From Tethya wilhelma (taxonomy: Eukaryota > Porifera > Demospongiae > Tethyida > Tethyidae): a stretch of DNA of 64,000 nt. The stretch is from positions 18,814,423 to 18,878,422 of the forward strand of contig CAXIPT010000001.1 of the NCBI GenBank assembly GCA_964030475.1. The letters are read 5' to 3'. The notes under the pieces were generated by a model. The model was not told the DNA's origin. It saw only the letters and a list, made by a program, of their open reading frames with translations, and made no database searches. A program made the translations under genes and the position numbers. Shown here piece by piece: positions 35,224 to 55,782 of this stretch (position 1 is the first letter of the stretch; every line of letters begins with the position of its first letter).

Positions 35224-35414
35224 NGGCGCGCACCGTGTATACGAAATTTAAAACTACGAAAATTTTTTGTGCCGCGTTTATACGAAATTTTGCACCAACG
35301 AAAATTTCCCGCTATATGGTAGGTCATTAAATTTGACAAATCTTAACTATAATGTTGCTAAATCTAATGGAAGTATCTCCCTCTACAGTGGAGCACAGCA
35401 TGGTCCCTCCTTAC

Positions 35415-38309
<2,895 letters not shown>

Positions 38310-38440
38310 CTGTTCATTTTTANCCATCTTTGTTGTGTGCAACACACAGTCATACAACTCATGATGTTTTGTAGCATTAATAAAATTTAATAACTGCAGA
38401 ATTTCTATCTCAAGTTCTTGTCTGTTTCTTCCTCTCATAG

Positions 38441-38900
38441 GAACTGATGCGTGTCATTCTCGGCTATTCTGTTAGTCCAACTAAAGAAGTAGCCGAGAGA
38501 CTGCAAAAACTGGTCAAGCCAGTTTTACCGGTACTTCTAACACGCTGTGCTGATGCTCAACGGTAAGGAATAGACACCAAACTAAAGTAATTACTCTAAT
38601 TAAAGCACACCCCACTGTCCATGGTTACACCCTTTGATACTAACGTCTGCTCGATCTGAAACCTTTACATGTTCAAGAATTAACTGAACCGTGACTTTCT
38701 CCCACTGTATGCATATATAAGAGAGGAGGAAATATAAATAATGTTGCCATGGTTACATGTATTAACTGTACCTCCTATGCCGTGGCTGGTCGTTGTAGCC
38801 AGCTGTCTCTCTGCCTGTTTATTGGGTTTGTTCCCCAACAGGCAATTTGTAGCTAATGGTGTTTGTTTGCTAGTTCTGTACACACACTCGTAATTTGACA

Positions 38901-38943
<43 letters not shown>

Positions 38944-40080
38944 AGGGTCAAAGACTGTTCCATCGACACCCTCTGTAGCTTCTGCCTCGGTCAAGAAGGA
39001 CCTCTCTCCATTGGCTCTGCCTGTGGCCACCAATGTCCTCATGCTGTCACTAGTGTGCGATTTGTCCTGCAAACAGCTCTAGAAGGTCAGGACGAGCGCA
39101 CCCACTCCTGGCACTGGTGGTTAGGACGACTGTTCTTCATCGATAAAATGCTGTCTCTGTTCTCGTCTGAGTTTCTATTACCTCAGTGTATACTGAGTCC
39201 CATTCCAGAACCAATTAATGGAAATTCTGATTCTGATTCTGCATCGTCTGGGACTGGATCTGGATTTGTCTCACCGATCGATTCCATCACTAGCGATGCT
39301 TCTGCACTCATGGCTGAGATTGGTTCTGGAACGGGATCTGGACCTCAGAGTATGGAATCGCCACACAGTGATCAAGATACTATTAATGTAGGTGGAACTG
39401 GAATGGAATCTGCAACTGCCAGAGGTCCAAGCCCGATTCCAGAGTTACCATCGGTAGTTAAGAACCATCTGATGATGCAGGTGTGGTATTTTGCCGCCAA
39501 AAGCACTCACCTTTCCCACCACAAGGTGGGAAAAGTTGCCAGGCGAGTCATTATACGAATTGCCAAACTGTTGAGGGACAACCCCCACTCGTTAGAGATC
39601 GTTCACGATGTGGTCTCACGATGTCATCGCACTCAAGCTGAGGGTCTGTTGGACCGTGTCCTCCGAGCGAGAGAGAAGCCCCACGAGGACACCCTGGGTG
39701 TTGAGAGGGACGGGGTGAAGGAGAGAGTCAGTCCCAGCCATCACAAGAGGAAGATGGCCTCTCAACGCTCCCACACAGAGAGAGAGGAGGAGGAGATGGA
39801 GCCAGCTGCAACTGGTGCTGCTGCTATTCCCGATGATGTCAATGTTGAAAGCTCACTCAGGGGAATTTCCCTTCAGACTTCGAACCTTGAACTCTTGGCT
39901 TCTTCGAATGACCAATTAAATCCACCAGGTGGTCGTCATGACAATGGAAAGAGGAACAGCGAGTATTTGGGATCTGATGATAGTTTCCGATCAGCTGTGT
40001 CTGACCTGGAGGGGGAGGAGTCTCGGATGGAGGAAGAAAAAGAGAAAGAAGAGGATCTATCGAGTGCCTCCAACAGTAAC
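38441..40080 (+). CDS. MAP3K1 (MEKK1)-like protein, middle fragment
   Basis: Two exons, 38441-38562 and 38943-40080, join in frame (CG|G). The first part, LQKLVKPVLPVLLTRCADAQ then RVKDCSIDTLCSFCLGQEGP, resembles the ARM/HEAT region of MAP3K1, where RVKDSSLDTLC..C.G.EGPL occurs. A low-complexity Ser/Gly/Glu-rich stretch follows, then a helical segment VGKVARRVIIRIAKLLRDN similar to MVGKLSRRIYLSSARM. The C-terminal kinase domain and N-terminal RING/SWIM parts are absent; the fragment is cut by Ns at 38323 and 40081. The identification rests on short motifs and needs a profile search. Confidence 0.55.
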
Positions 40081-40369
40081 NGGTATCAAAGTTTTCTTCA
40101 AAGATAAGGATTATATGAAAGAGAAGAATGGTTTATTCGCCTCTAGTTTACTTGTATAGTCTAAAATTAACAATCCTTCTAATATTTTGAACTAAAAATG
40201 AACCATTCATTACTATGTTTCGTGGCCATAATTATTGGCTATATTTGCACACTAACCATTAAATTACTTTCAGTGACAGACAGTATCAGTTACATAGACC
40301 ATTGAGGAAACACACACACACACAGACTAGTGGACAGTGACCCAGTGGCATTGATACACACACTCTCAC

Positions 40370-40796
40370 CTTATTCTGTGTAGTTCTGGTGTGAAGTGGG
40401 CCCTGTGAGTGAGCTGGCCTTCTACTGGTTGACTTCATCGAAGACAATTCACTGTCAGCAGACTTTGACCTGCACAGGCAACAATTTGTTCACCAGCAAA
40501 TAAACTTATCAAAATCTATAAATTTATGTCAAATTATGAAGCTTGTGACATCCATGTTAACTCAATATAAAGGTATGGGTTCAGTAGTTAAGCACAATAA
40601 GTGAGTCAATGCCTCATTGATCGATCATCAAGAAAAGCTTTTCATATAAACCAAGAAACCACAAACACTGACACACACATAAACTGATGAACCCAAAAGC
40701 CTTTTTACAGTTGTTTCATTGTCCTTACATTTTCCCAGTGGTCCTGTAGCTCTCTGCCTTGGTAGTCCGCCCTCGCTGAGGACTGTGGACGTCCAT
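40370..40796 (-). CDS. First two exons of an unrecognised gene
   Basis: ATG at 40796 opens MDVHSPQRGRTTKAESYRTT. Exon 1 (40796-40729) ends AAAAT|GTAAGG and joins in phase to exon 2 (40469-40370), SKSADSELSSMKSTSRR..., which ends AATAAG|GTGAGA. The 56 residues are basic and Ser/Thr-rich with no known domain. Continuation downstream is lost toward the N at 40081. The start is divergent from the PH-domain gene (418 bp apart). Confidence 0.45.
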
Positions 40797-41213
40797 GTTT
40801 GGCACGATGCTTCTAGTAATTTTTGGTATTCGCGGTATGTTTCAAACAACTGCACTTTGATCGATTGTCTGCATGGCTAGATTGAAATAAAGTGGGCGGG
40901 GTTTATAATGCGAGGCTCGCGCGCTAATTACAGGGATATCCCCACAAGGGGTTAAAGTTCAAGATTTTACAAGCACAGATCTATCAAAGCGGCAGTACAG
41001 ACATGTGAAAGCTTTCAGTATCCCTGAATAAAGGATAAACAGTCTAAAAGCATCATACTTTATGTTTTGGGGAAAAACTGTGACAAAAATAACAGTCTAC
41101 AAGTGAGAGGCAAGCTATTGCTGTCCGTGTGTGCGACTTCTCCTCTGAACGATACATGCCGTGGTGTTCCAAGTGTACATAAGTAGTCGGGAAGTGAGTG
41201 TAAAAGGATCAGA
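40797..41213. promoter_or_regulatory. Intergenic region between divergent genes
   Basis: It contains a GC-rich patch GGGCGGGGTTTATAATGCG near 40894 (a GC box beside an AT-rich motif) and GCTCGCGCGC near 40915. A promoter here is plausible for either gene. Confidence 0.4.
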
Positions 41214-42143
41214 ATGTCTCTAGGAAGACGTGACATCAAGAGAACCGATGGTAGACAAGTCACCAAGGAGGGGTGGCTACTCAAAGAAGGTGGAGGACCT
41301 CTAAACAAATGGCAGAATCGATGGTTTCGCCTCCAAGGCAAAACGCTCAACTACTTCTCCAAGAAGGATGACTCAAACCCTCAAGGAACCATCCATCTTG
41401 AAGAAGTCAAGGACGTGACTCGCGTTGGCGAACGCTCCGGAAAACAAAACTGTTTGAGTCTTGTGACCACGAAGGGCAACACAAAGAAGGTGTACTACTT
41501 TTCAGCAGAGAGTACAGATGTTATGAACGAGTGGTACACTGCCTTCCAAGGTAACATGGCCTCCGACGCACCGATGAGGCTTGTCAAATATGCTACTGCA
41601 GAGGTTTTCTTGACTCAAGGTATACGAATATCGGGCGACGTAAATTTCAACATCCTCTCTGCAATATCCCACAGAGTTCCTACAGAGAAGAAAAAGAGGG
41701 ACAACTTTGGATGGTTTTGCGACCGACCGTACACTCTGGCAGCCACGCTGAACCTCTTTGCCGATTACAACTGGTTTCCAGAACGGATCTACCGCAGCAC
41801 AGCCGTTGGTGGGTTTGAGACCTCCATCCATCCCGTGATCAGGGTCATCTTTTCTAAATCCCCCAAACTACCTGAAGGAGCACCAGTTGGAGACTCCTTT
41901 TCTCTTCCACGTAAAAAGACTTTTAGTTTTAAGTCACAACCGGTTCCGATCGACAGTCCTTCAGCAAGTCGCTTTGAAGGTTCGGGGAGGTTTGGTGATA
42001 GTGTGACAATATCTGCCCAGCCGGTGAGCTCCTACCGACCAGCAGCCGAGCACCTGTTGGAAGGAGCTGACGATGAGTTGATAAGTCTCATGAAGGAGTT
42101 TGACATTCCCCTCTCTCTGCTGGAAGTACCACCGGCAGAGTGA
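41214..42143 (+). CDS. PH-domain protein, intronless, 309 aa
   Basis: Residues about 15-120 form a pleckstrin-homology domain: KEGWLLKEGGGPLNKWQNRW then FRLQGKTLNYF, ending in the conserved Trp of NEWYTAF. The domain would bind phosphoinositides or partner proteins. The rest (about 125-309) is not recognised. It contains FGWFCDRPYTLAATLNLFAD, a possible small globular region, then a Ser/Pro-rich linker with KKTFSFKS and an acidic end ELISLMKEFDIPLSLLEVP. There are no signal peptide or membrane segments. The single-exon structure contrasts with the intron-rich neighbours. Confidence 0.85.
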   Translation: MSLGRRDIKRTDGRQVTKEGWLLKEGGGPLNKWQNRWFRLQGKTLNYFSKKDDSNPQGTIHLEEVKDVTRVGERSGKQNCLSLVTTKGNTKKVYYFSAESTDVMNEWYTAFQGNMASDAPMRLVKYATAEVFLTQGIRISGDVNFNILSAISHRVPTEKKKRDNFGWFCDRPYTLAATLNLFADYNWFPERIYRSTAVGGFETSIHPVIRVIFSKSPKLPEGAPVGDSFSLPRKKTFSFKSQPVPIDSPSASRFEGSGRFGDSVTISAQPVSSYRPAAEHLLEGADDELISLMKEFDIPLSLLEVPPAE

Positions 42144-42630
42144 TGTTTGTATCACTTTGAAAATCGCAAAGCAATTTCTCCGTGTGTTATTGTGTCACTG
42201 TGCGTGTGTGTGTGTTATATGCAAGAACATTAGTTCAACTAAACTCACTCTAATACATGTGTGCTCCGTATTTTTATCATTAATTTTTATTCACCTTTTG
42301 ACTTTTTTTTTTTTTATGCAAATTTTGTGCGCATGCGCAATTGAACTCCAACCAGTTTGTGCCACGCCCACTACGTTGCGCGATGATTGGACAGCTGCCT
42401 GGTGCGTAAGAAGATTCAAAGGCGGAGGTTTTCTTTCCTTTGAGAACAGACAGACGTGCTGTCCACGCGCAATGAATGTTGTTCTTCTTTTGTTTATATG
42501 ACCTGATGTTGCACCGGCACAAATACTTCTTGGCAGTTCACAGACGCAAGCACCGCCGGACTGACTCAGTGAGCTGCTCGTTCGCTTCCTAGCCAGCCAG
42601 CAACTAGCTGGTTCGAGCTATAAATCCAAC
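42144..42630. promoter_or_regulatory. TTLL7 upstream region with an NRF1-type site
   Basis: TGCGCATGCGCA at 42328-42339 is a perfect 12-bp palindrome matching the NRF1 consensus, about 300 bp upstream of the TTLL7 start. The remainder is T-rich and then GC-richer toward the gene. NRF1 binding is inferred from the motif. Confidence 0.55.
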
Positions 42631-43569
42631 ATGGCTGTTCGTGTAGCTGCAAGAGCGGCTCCCGCCTCTACCTCTACCGCACCTACAGATGTTGTGAAAA
42701 TGAACATCTCTGGAACAAGATACAGCGTTGGTAAGAAAGAATGCATTTTGCAGATACTACCACACTAGTTTTTTTTATCAAGTTTACTGGAGAGGAATAC
42801 AAAGCTAGTTTCGCCACATAGGCCTGCAATGGAAAGAATATTAAATTAAATTGTTGCTATGTGAACTCATTGTACAAAAAATGGTGCTAATGATGTTTGT
42901 TTCTTGTTGCTGGGTAACTGGCAACTGTGCTTCCCTTGAACTCTCATTCCCAATTTGCACGTCCACTTAGAATCTTTTATCCCATCAACACTTCTCCTCC
43001 ACCTTGTGCATACAGTGTCCTTTGTGGCAGAGGAACTGGGAATGCTGACAACGAACGAAGATGAAGACAGGTATGAAGGAATGGCTGGTTGCTAAGAGGA
43101 AAGAATTGCCTCACTGTTGCTAAGGCAGGACAGCTTGGGTAGCTGCCTTGGTTTACTTTGTTTTTCCCCTCTTTTTTGTTTCTTCAAGTTTGCAAAAGCT
43201 TCTCTGTATGTTTCTGTACCTAACTGTGTAATGTTAACCAACATAATCTGATACATGACTACGAATGCATGCATGTGACAGTCATGTGTTCTGGATTGAC
43301 GGAGCTGTCACTCTGGAGAGGTTTCTTGGACTGAAGTACTATCAGGTAATACATACCTCATCCTGCAGCAGTTTTGTACAAACATGAATTTTGCAGACAC
43401 TTCATTGAATAAATGATGACTGTCACTCTGTCCATACAGAAAGTGAATCATTTTCCTGGTATGGGTGAGATTTGTAGGAAAGATTCTCTAGGAAGAAATA
43501 TGCAAAAGTAAGTACCTCAACCCCCCTCTATTTCATAGCTCATTTCTTGATTTCTATAGCGAAATCAGT

Positions 43570-43815
43570 TTGAACCTTCAGGGCCACCATAGACAAGACT
43601 CTTCCAGCACACAATGCCAGTCATGGACATGCATCTAACCGATTTTTTATCTAAACTATTTTTAACCTTTTCTAAGTGATTTTTATCTAACTGACTTTTT
43701 ATAAACCCAAACCGCTGAGACAAAACAGTTTAGATGAAAATCACTTAGATGACTTTGGAAATTGCTTAGAAGGGAATAAAAATAGCTTAGATCAAAAATC
43801 AGTTGAGTAATTTGC
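43570..43815. mobile_element. Shorter relative of the 2091-2722 element, in a TTLL7 intron
   Basis: AAATCAGTTTGAACCTTCAGGGCCACCATA at the left is the inverse of the 2091 end; the right has AAAAATCAGTTGAG and TTTGCACATATG. The interior has GATGAAAATCACTTAGATGAC subrepeats but no GGGCTA tracts. This shows the 2091 element belongs to a dispersed family. Confidence 0.65.
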
Positions 43816-44432
43816 ACATATGTTGTTTTTTTTTAGTTTTTGTGTTTGTGTTTTGTTTGTTGTAGGCTAAAGAAAGTAAACAAGGAGGAGTTCAGTTTTG
43901 TCCCTCAGACGTGGGTCCTCCCCAGTGAGTACAGCAAGCTCTCCTCCCACATCACCGAGATGAAACGGAGGAGAAGAAACAAAGTGTTCATCGTTAAACC
44001 TCACAACGGATCCATGGGAAATGGGTATGAAGACAAGCTCACCTAGCTGCAGATCATGGGGTAGAAGAAACAGTCCAGCTCGATAGACTAGCTGAAGCCT
44101 ATTTGTTTGCTGGAATAGAACTATATTACGTACAAAAAAAAAAATGAGTTTCATTCCAAGCCAATGCATAATAATAAATTTATCCCTAAACTTGGGAGGT
44201 GGTGATTGCTGCATGATGACCTTAGCAAGTTGAGAGTATTTATAATTTACCAATGTATTGAGATGATCATTATTTATATTATTGTCACGTGGCATTAATA
44301 CTTGCACTCATTGTATATGTGACTTTACCATAGGATATGGCTGACACGGACACTGGAAGGGATCAACAGGGACGATAATGTGGTCATCCAGGAGTATGTG
44401 GATGAGGTGAGACAACTACAGTATATACACAT

Positions 44433-44518
<86 letters not shown>

Positions 44519-44904
44519 NCTCTGACTCTCTCTCCTCCCCCTCCAAAGGTCCGCCTCTCCACTCAGCCTTACCGAAGGCCCACTGATGAGAATCTCTCCC
44601 ACCAGTTCATGCACCTGACCAACTACTCCATCAACAAACACAGCAACACCTTCGACAATGACTCCAGCTCAGAGAAGGGCAGTAAGAGGACGCTGCAGTA
44701 CTTCAATGCCTGGTTGAGTCACAATGGATACGACATTGGAGAGATGTGGGCAAGGATACATGTACGTTTATATGGGTGAGGGTTGAGGTGATACCATTAT
44801 GATGTAATTTTCTTTTCTGGGATGAGAAAAGTGCCGATATACATCAATGTGCTTTGAATTTACCACATTACATAATGATATCAAACATGAACATGCTCAG
44901 TTAT

Positions 44905-45105
44905 ACATGGACATACAGTTATAACTTTGGCATATACCCAGTTATAACTTTGGCAAATCCAGTTATAACTTCGACATAACTCACATATCCAGTTTTGACA
45001 TATACCCATGGGGTTATAACTTCAACATACCCAGTTATAGCTTTCACATACCCAGTTATATAACTTTGACATATATATATACCCAGTGATCAACATAACC
45101 AGTAA
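44905..45105. repeat. Minisatellite, about 20-bp units
   Basis: Diverged units of CCCAGTTATAACTTTGACATA recur about eight times in a TTLL7 intron. Confidence 0.7.
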
Positions 45106-47334
45106 CTCAAGCATGTATACACCCACCCACAGGATATCATCATCAAGACCTTGCTGGTGGCTCACCCCTACGTGGTTCACTCGTACAATGCCTGTCGTCC
45201 TGGCAACAAGGCAGAAGAGAAATCACAGTGTTTTGAAATCCTGGGATTCGATATCTTGTTAGACAAAGACCTCAAACCATGGCTTCTTGAGGTAGGCACC
45301 ATTATAGCCTCCTGATCACGACCCCCCAATTCCTAACTAGCTGCTTGTTGCTATGGAAACACATGTGTAGCATTGCCTGTTACCTTCATATAACCTTGCA
45401 TCATTTTTACCTACGTATACCAATATCCTCAGTTAGTCAATCACTTCCAATTCTCATAAATTATCAACCAAGTAGCGTGATTTCAATTCTCTTTATATTG
45501 TCAACTATTGTACCCTGATGGACCTCTTCTCCCTCCCTTCCTCTCTAGGTGAACAGGTCTCCTAGCTTCAGCACTGATGCTGACCTAGACCTGCAGATCA
45601 AGAGTGGTGTCATAAAAGATGGCCTCAAGATCGTCAACATCAAGTACGTGAAAAGATTCCAAACTAGTTTTTTTGTTCAGGTTAGCATTTTATGACCAAA
45701 TTCTTCTCTTGACTTTATTGCTCGCAGATCTTCAGATTGCAAGAAACAAGCGTTCATCCAAAAGGCAGCTAGCAGAAGACGGCTTCTCACACCAAGCAAG
45801 CCATCACGATACGACTTCATAGGGGTAGGGTTCGTTACCATCATCCTCTATTTCTTGATCAGCTAGCAAACTTTTTTGTGTTTCATGATTTTTGATTTAC
45901 GATTCACTTTAGGAGCAAGAGGAGGCAGCTTATGACAAGGAGAAGAAGAAGAGAGAAGTGGTAATTATTGTTGTTTCGACTTCATTTTGACTACCTATCT
46001 TATATCTTTTTTGCTAATGCTTTCACTTTACTTTGACTTGGATTCTTAACATTGTTTGACTAAGATTCTGCAGTTCTTGTTGTAGCAATTGTAAATAACC
46101 ATCAAGAGTGTGTTCTTGGTACCATTCACTGTCTGACAATATGTGTTGTTTGTTTTCTCTCTCCTCCTTTAGAAGGAGCGTCTTCTCCAGATCAGACGAG
46201 AGAGGGAGCAGCAGGACCATGAGGAGGACAACATGGGAGGCTACTCCAGGATATACCCGACCATGGACTGGGCCAGGAGCAAGCTCTACGAGACACTTCT
46301 TCAGAGCGCCTCCAAAGTCAGCCTACTAGGTGAGAGAGAGCTGTTGGAACATGTGTATATACTAAATTATGGTGACTGTAAGGGTGAGATGTTTTGTTGG
46401 TCTTCATTGGGGAATGTATAATTTCGTGTCTGATTTAAGGATTATTATATGTAATGCATACATGATGTAGCGAGACAAGGCCGAGCTAGCAGTCGATCGT
46501 CTGTAAGCAGAGAGGTACAGAGACTGGAGGTAAGGAACATCATGGTCTCTGATGCACATACACAAATAATGCAGTACAGTATACTGTATACAGTCGATAT
46601 TCGACAGTCGACAGTCAACAGTATATAATTGGTTCGATTTCTCCATCCCCCCATACCCATGCACCCATTCTCAGGAACATGAGCTGTTGGAGCTTCTCTC
46701 TCAGTACGAGGAAGAGGAGAGAGGACTGGGAGAGACACTACTGCCGCAACACCAGGTACTAACTCCGGACAGTTACTCTGTCACATGACATTAATAACTC
46801 TGTTGTGTGTCACTGTCCGTTCACTCACAATTTACTGGCTACACTTTACCGGTCCTTTTGTGAATTACATCATCATTACATAATGCATGCCTACGTATAC
46901 CATGCAGCGTCTCAAGGCCAGCTCCAGTGGTGCCCCCCTCTCCTACCAGCCCCTCTCCATGGTGGACCCCTCTCCTCCGAGGGACACCCTCTACACCGTC
47001 ATGGCCGCCAGGGTGGCCGAGGAGGAGCAGGTCCAGAGGACCATGATCGCTTTGAACGACATGAAGCCATTCTATCCAGGGAGACAGAGCGAGGAGGTGT
47101 GCAGGATAGTGGACGAGGTATGAGAGTGGGTGTGGGTGTAGTCAAGAGTATTATAATAGCAATGGGAGAGTATATAACTACCTATAGTACTGTGTTACAA
47201 CGCTTGATGTAATACAGCAATTTTCGTCTTTTCAGTGATTTTCTTACTTTTGATGTTATGTATAGTCTCATTCACGAGATTATTATTCATAATTATCTTA
47301 ACTCATGAAAGTTGGAAAAAAATCTCCAGATGTT

Positions 47335-47415
47335 GGACTCGAACTCAGGTCTTTTGAATGCTAGTTGAATGCTAGTTGAATGCTCTTACGACTGAGCTAC
47401 TAGAACTCACTGGCA
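47335..47415 (-). other. tRNA-like relic (possible SINE head or pseudo-tRNA)
   Basis: The minus strand has an A-box-like TAGCTCAGTCGTAAGAGC and a B-box-like GAGTTCGAGTCC at proper spacing apart from a duplicated ATTCAACTAGC between them. TCTAGT and ATCTGGA can pair as an acceptor stem, but the T stem does not pair well. It lies in a TTLL7 intron. It is unlikely to be a working tRNA. Confidence 0.4.
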
Positions 47416-48440
47416 TTGGAGCAGAGAATATACTACTATTCATATATAGACACTAGTCAACTCATAAACCAGCTGAAATTGCAAGTATACTAATCTTCGT
47501 AAAAGTGGCAGTGTTAACATTTTCAGCCCCATTTTTTTCTATAATGCACACACACAATCACCAACTGGTTAGATCTCATCTGATATGGAGCGCCACAAGC
47601 CTGACATTGCCTCCTTCTGGTTGGTCAAACTGGACCACGTCAAACGCAAGGAGCTGCTCAACCCGATGAGGGAGACAGTGAAGACCCTCATCCATTGCTA
47701 CTGGAGAAAGACAACCCTGGACTCAGTTCGTCTTTACAGAATCCTTAACAAGCTCATCACCTTCTTTGGCTCTCAGTCGGGACAACGACTGTGGTCCACC
47801 TTTGCTCCTCTTGGGTAAGCTCAGAGCTACTTCAAGTTTATGATTTGTCGTAGTGATTTAAAGCTTCAATTCCAATCCCCCCCCCCACAGCAAGGCGTGG
47901 GAAAGCTCCTTCAAGGAGTGGCTCTCTGAGGTGATATCAGTCACAGAGATGGCCTGCTGTAAGCGTGTCACTCAGCTCTGTCAGTGCCTGGTGATGGCCG
48001 CCTACCACTACCACTATCTCACTTCCTCGCAGACATCACACAAATCAAGAAGGTTGGTAATTAAGATTAGAACCATGTCCAGCTGAAGTAGTAACAGCTA
48101 GATCATTTGAATACGATACAGCCTTACACTAGATTCATACTTACCATAATATAGAAGATTGGGCAATCTTTATCGAATTGGCCAAAATGATGAAAATTTA
48201 ACAAGCCAAAATTTGGTATTTATTGGCAAAAATGTCCCCATCTATGATATCAGATTTTCACATAAATCATTAATCTCTTTTCCCCCTCCCCTTCCCCAGG
48301 CTCCCCTCCTCCGGTCAGATCCCCAAGTGCCCCAGTCTCCCTTCTGTCCGAACCTCCCAGCGTCCCAACCTCACCTCACGACGATCATGCTCCGTACTCA
48401 TGGCCACGCCCCTCTACAAACCACCGAGCACTGCTGCTGC

Positions 48441-53767
<5,327 letters not shown>

Positions 53768-53934
53768 GATTGTGCTGCTTCGGTAGCCCCACCCCCAAAC
53801 CATGGATATTACGTACCCAAACATGGGCGTTATACTGAATTAAACTTTATTAGTGGGCGTAAACAAGAAAATCATAAATACACTAATTGTTTCACCAAAC
53901 TGAATTTTATACAATAATTATTATTGCATAATAT

Positions 53935-55761
53935 TCAATCTTCTGTTTTCTTTGGAAAGAGAGGAGGGTACTCATCACTGTGATAAAACCGATATGGAAG
54001 CCTCTCCTCCAACTCAGTATCTGATAACTTCCTTTTGATTGCACTCTTCACATCCTCTAGAAGATTCTTTACCTTCAAAAGAACCCTCTTGGGTATCACA
54101 AGGTAAGCTAGGAGTCCCACGCCATAGAGGATACAGGGTAGTCCTGCTACAGCTCCCAAAGTGTCCAGGTAAAAGTGATAAATTTCTTCGTTGAAGTTCT
54201 CCACCAACCTAAATGAAGACACTCCTATAAAGAAGAAGCTCAAACTGACAAAGAAGATGAGATCTGCAAAATTGTGCCATGTTGATTTGTAAGGTCTGAT
54301 CAGCGCTACTATGGCGATCATTAGTGCACACATCGCACCCACCATTGGAACGTAGGATGGTCCAACAGCGAGCGCAAGAAAACTGTGGTTCAAGATTCTC
54401 AGGAACAAGTAGACAGCGGCAAAGAGCCTACAGTCTTGAGGCTGTAGCTTGTAGCAGCCATGGAAGGTGTCCATGAAGATGTGTAGTGTCAAACAGCGAA
54501 GATTAAAGTAGTTCAAAACCTTGTGGAAACAGCGACAAGGGTAGAGACAGAGAAGAACCAGTGGGATGATGTTGAAAGTGAGAACCATGAACACTGCCAG
54601 CAAGGCATAGGGAAGATGGTCTTTTCCAAAGTATTCATACTTTGCATCGTAGTAGAGGAATCGTCTGGGCATTTTGTTTCCATAATCATCATGGAATGTG
54701 TTTGGTACGAGAGCATAAAACGACACGTTGAGGATCTTGACATAGGAGAGGAGAAGGAAGGTTGTGAATGCTCCCACCAGCGAGCGATCAATGTCCCATT
54801 TCTTACGAAAGAGAGCAAAACAATTGTAAAAAGGACTCCACAACTTTATGACCAAACTGTAGCGATTGTGCAGTTTGACAAAGATGTATGTAAAGCTGAC
54901 CAAGAAAAGAGGGTACACAGCCACCACATAGTCCAGCATTAGAGTCTGCAGTGTAGTCAGGCCTGGATGCAAGCAAAAGGGAGAATATATTGAACGAAAA
55001 AAGTCGAGATTCCAGACACCAATGAATGCAAAAAATAATCCAGTTGAAGTTGATAAGCTCATGGCCAGACCTATCCTGCCAAAGAGTCGAACACTGACAG
55101 GAGCTGTTAGTACCTGACACATGAAGATGTAACCATTGAGTGCTCCAGATGTGGCAGATATCCTGAACAGGACCACTAGGATGTAGAAGACAGTGAGAGG
55201 AAGAAATGCCACAGCAAGGTACTTTAACCAGTTGTACTTGTAGTCTGAGCACTCCACACAACCAATCCTGTAAGAGTAGACAGGATAGGCATATCCTTCT
55301 TCACAGCTGGTGCACATTAGTCCGGTTTGATGCTCGTAATAAATACAATTTCCATGGTAGCCACAAATCTCAGGAAAATGGCATAAATTTGTGTTGTTCA
55401 GTTTCCAGTAGTTTCTTGAAGGAGGTGCACTTCCATGTAAATTGTACAGGCATGAGCCAACAACTGGTTTAGTGCTGTTGAATGCATCACTGTACGTCAA
55501 GCAGTGAAAAAGCAACACTGAGATATCAAGAGTTCTCTGATCACAAAGAACAACATGAGTGCTTTTCTTATATCCTTGACATTTGCATGTGGTGGTAGCA
55601 GAAGTTTCATCGCTCACTTTTGGTGATGGTACAGTCCACAGTGGACACTGAGAGTTGTTGCGGACACCATTGGCAAGTGGGTCTTCAAGTGATGCACTCA
55701 CACATGATAGTACTTGCACTGCAATAATACAGCACAGGCTTACAGGCTTTAGGTTTCTCAT
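53935..55761 (-). CDS. Orphan multi-pass membrane protein A of a tandem pair
   Basis: A single exon of 608 residues from MRNLKPVSL; this start matches the paralogue and gives a signal peptide. The ectodomain (to about residue 185) is Cys-rich with NxS/T sites and an EGF-like unit CGYHGNCIYYEHQTGLMCTS then CEEGYAYPVYSY. About eight to nine hydrophobic helices follow (for example YLAVAFLPLTVFYILVVLF and LMLDYVVAVYPLFLVSFTYIF). A cytosolic-looking loop segment DTFHGCYKLQPQDCR lies between helices. The C-terminus is charged, ending LPYRFYHSDEYPPLFPKKTE. I cannot assign a known receptor family; function is unknown. Confidence 0.8.
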   Translation of the reverse strand: MRNLKPVSLCCIIAVQVLSCVSASLEDPLANGVRNNSQCPLWTVPSPKVSDETSATTTCKCQGYKKSTHVVLCDQRTLDISVLLFHCLTYSDAFNSTKPVVGSCLYNLHGSAPPSRNYWKLNNTNLCHFPEICGYHGNCIYYEHQTGLMCTSCEEGYAYPVYSYRIGCVECSDYKYNWLKYLAVAFLPLTVFYILVVLFRISATSGALNGYIFMCQVLTAPVSVRLFGRIGLAMSLSTSTGLFFAFIGVWNLDFFRSIYSPFCLHPGLTTLQTLMLDYVVAVYPLFLVSFTYIFVKLHNRYSLVIKLWSPFYNCFALFRKKWDIDRSLVGAFTTFLLLSYVKILNVSFYALVPNTFHDDYGNKMPRRFLYYDAKYEYFGKDHLPYALLAVFMVLTFNIIPLVLLCLYPCRCFHKVLNYFNLRCLTLHIFMDTFHGCYKLQPQDCRLFAAVYLFLRILNHSFLALAVGPSYVPMVGAMCALMIAIVALIRPYKSTWHNFADLIFFVSLSFFFIGVSSFRLVENFNEEIYHFYLDTLGAVAGLPCILYGVGLLAYLVIPKRVLLKVKNLLEDVKSAIKRKLSDTELEERLPYRFYHSDEYPPLFPKKTED

Positions 55762-55782
55762 ACTCTTTTTTGCCAGCAACAA

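Noticed and set aside
47335..47415. Functional tRNA gene
   Set aside because: The T stem does not pair and the anticodon arm region is duplicated.
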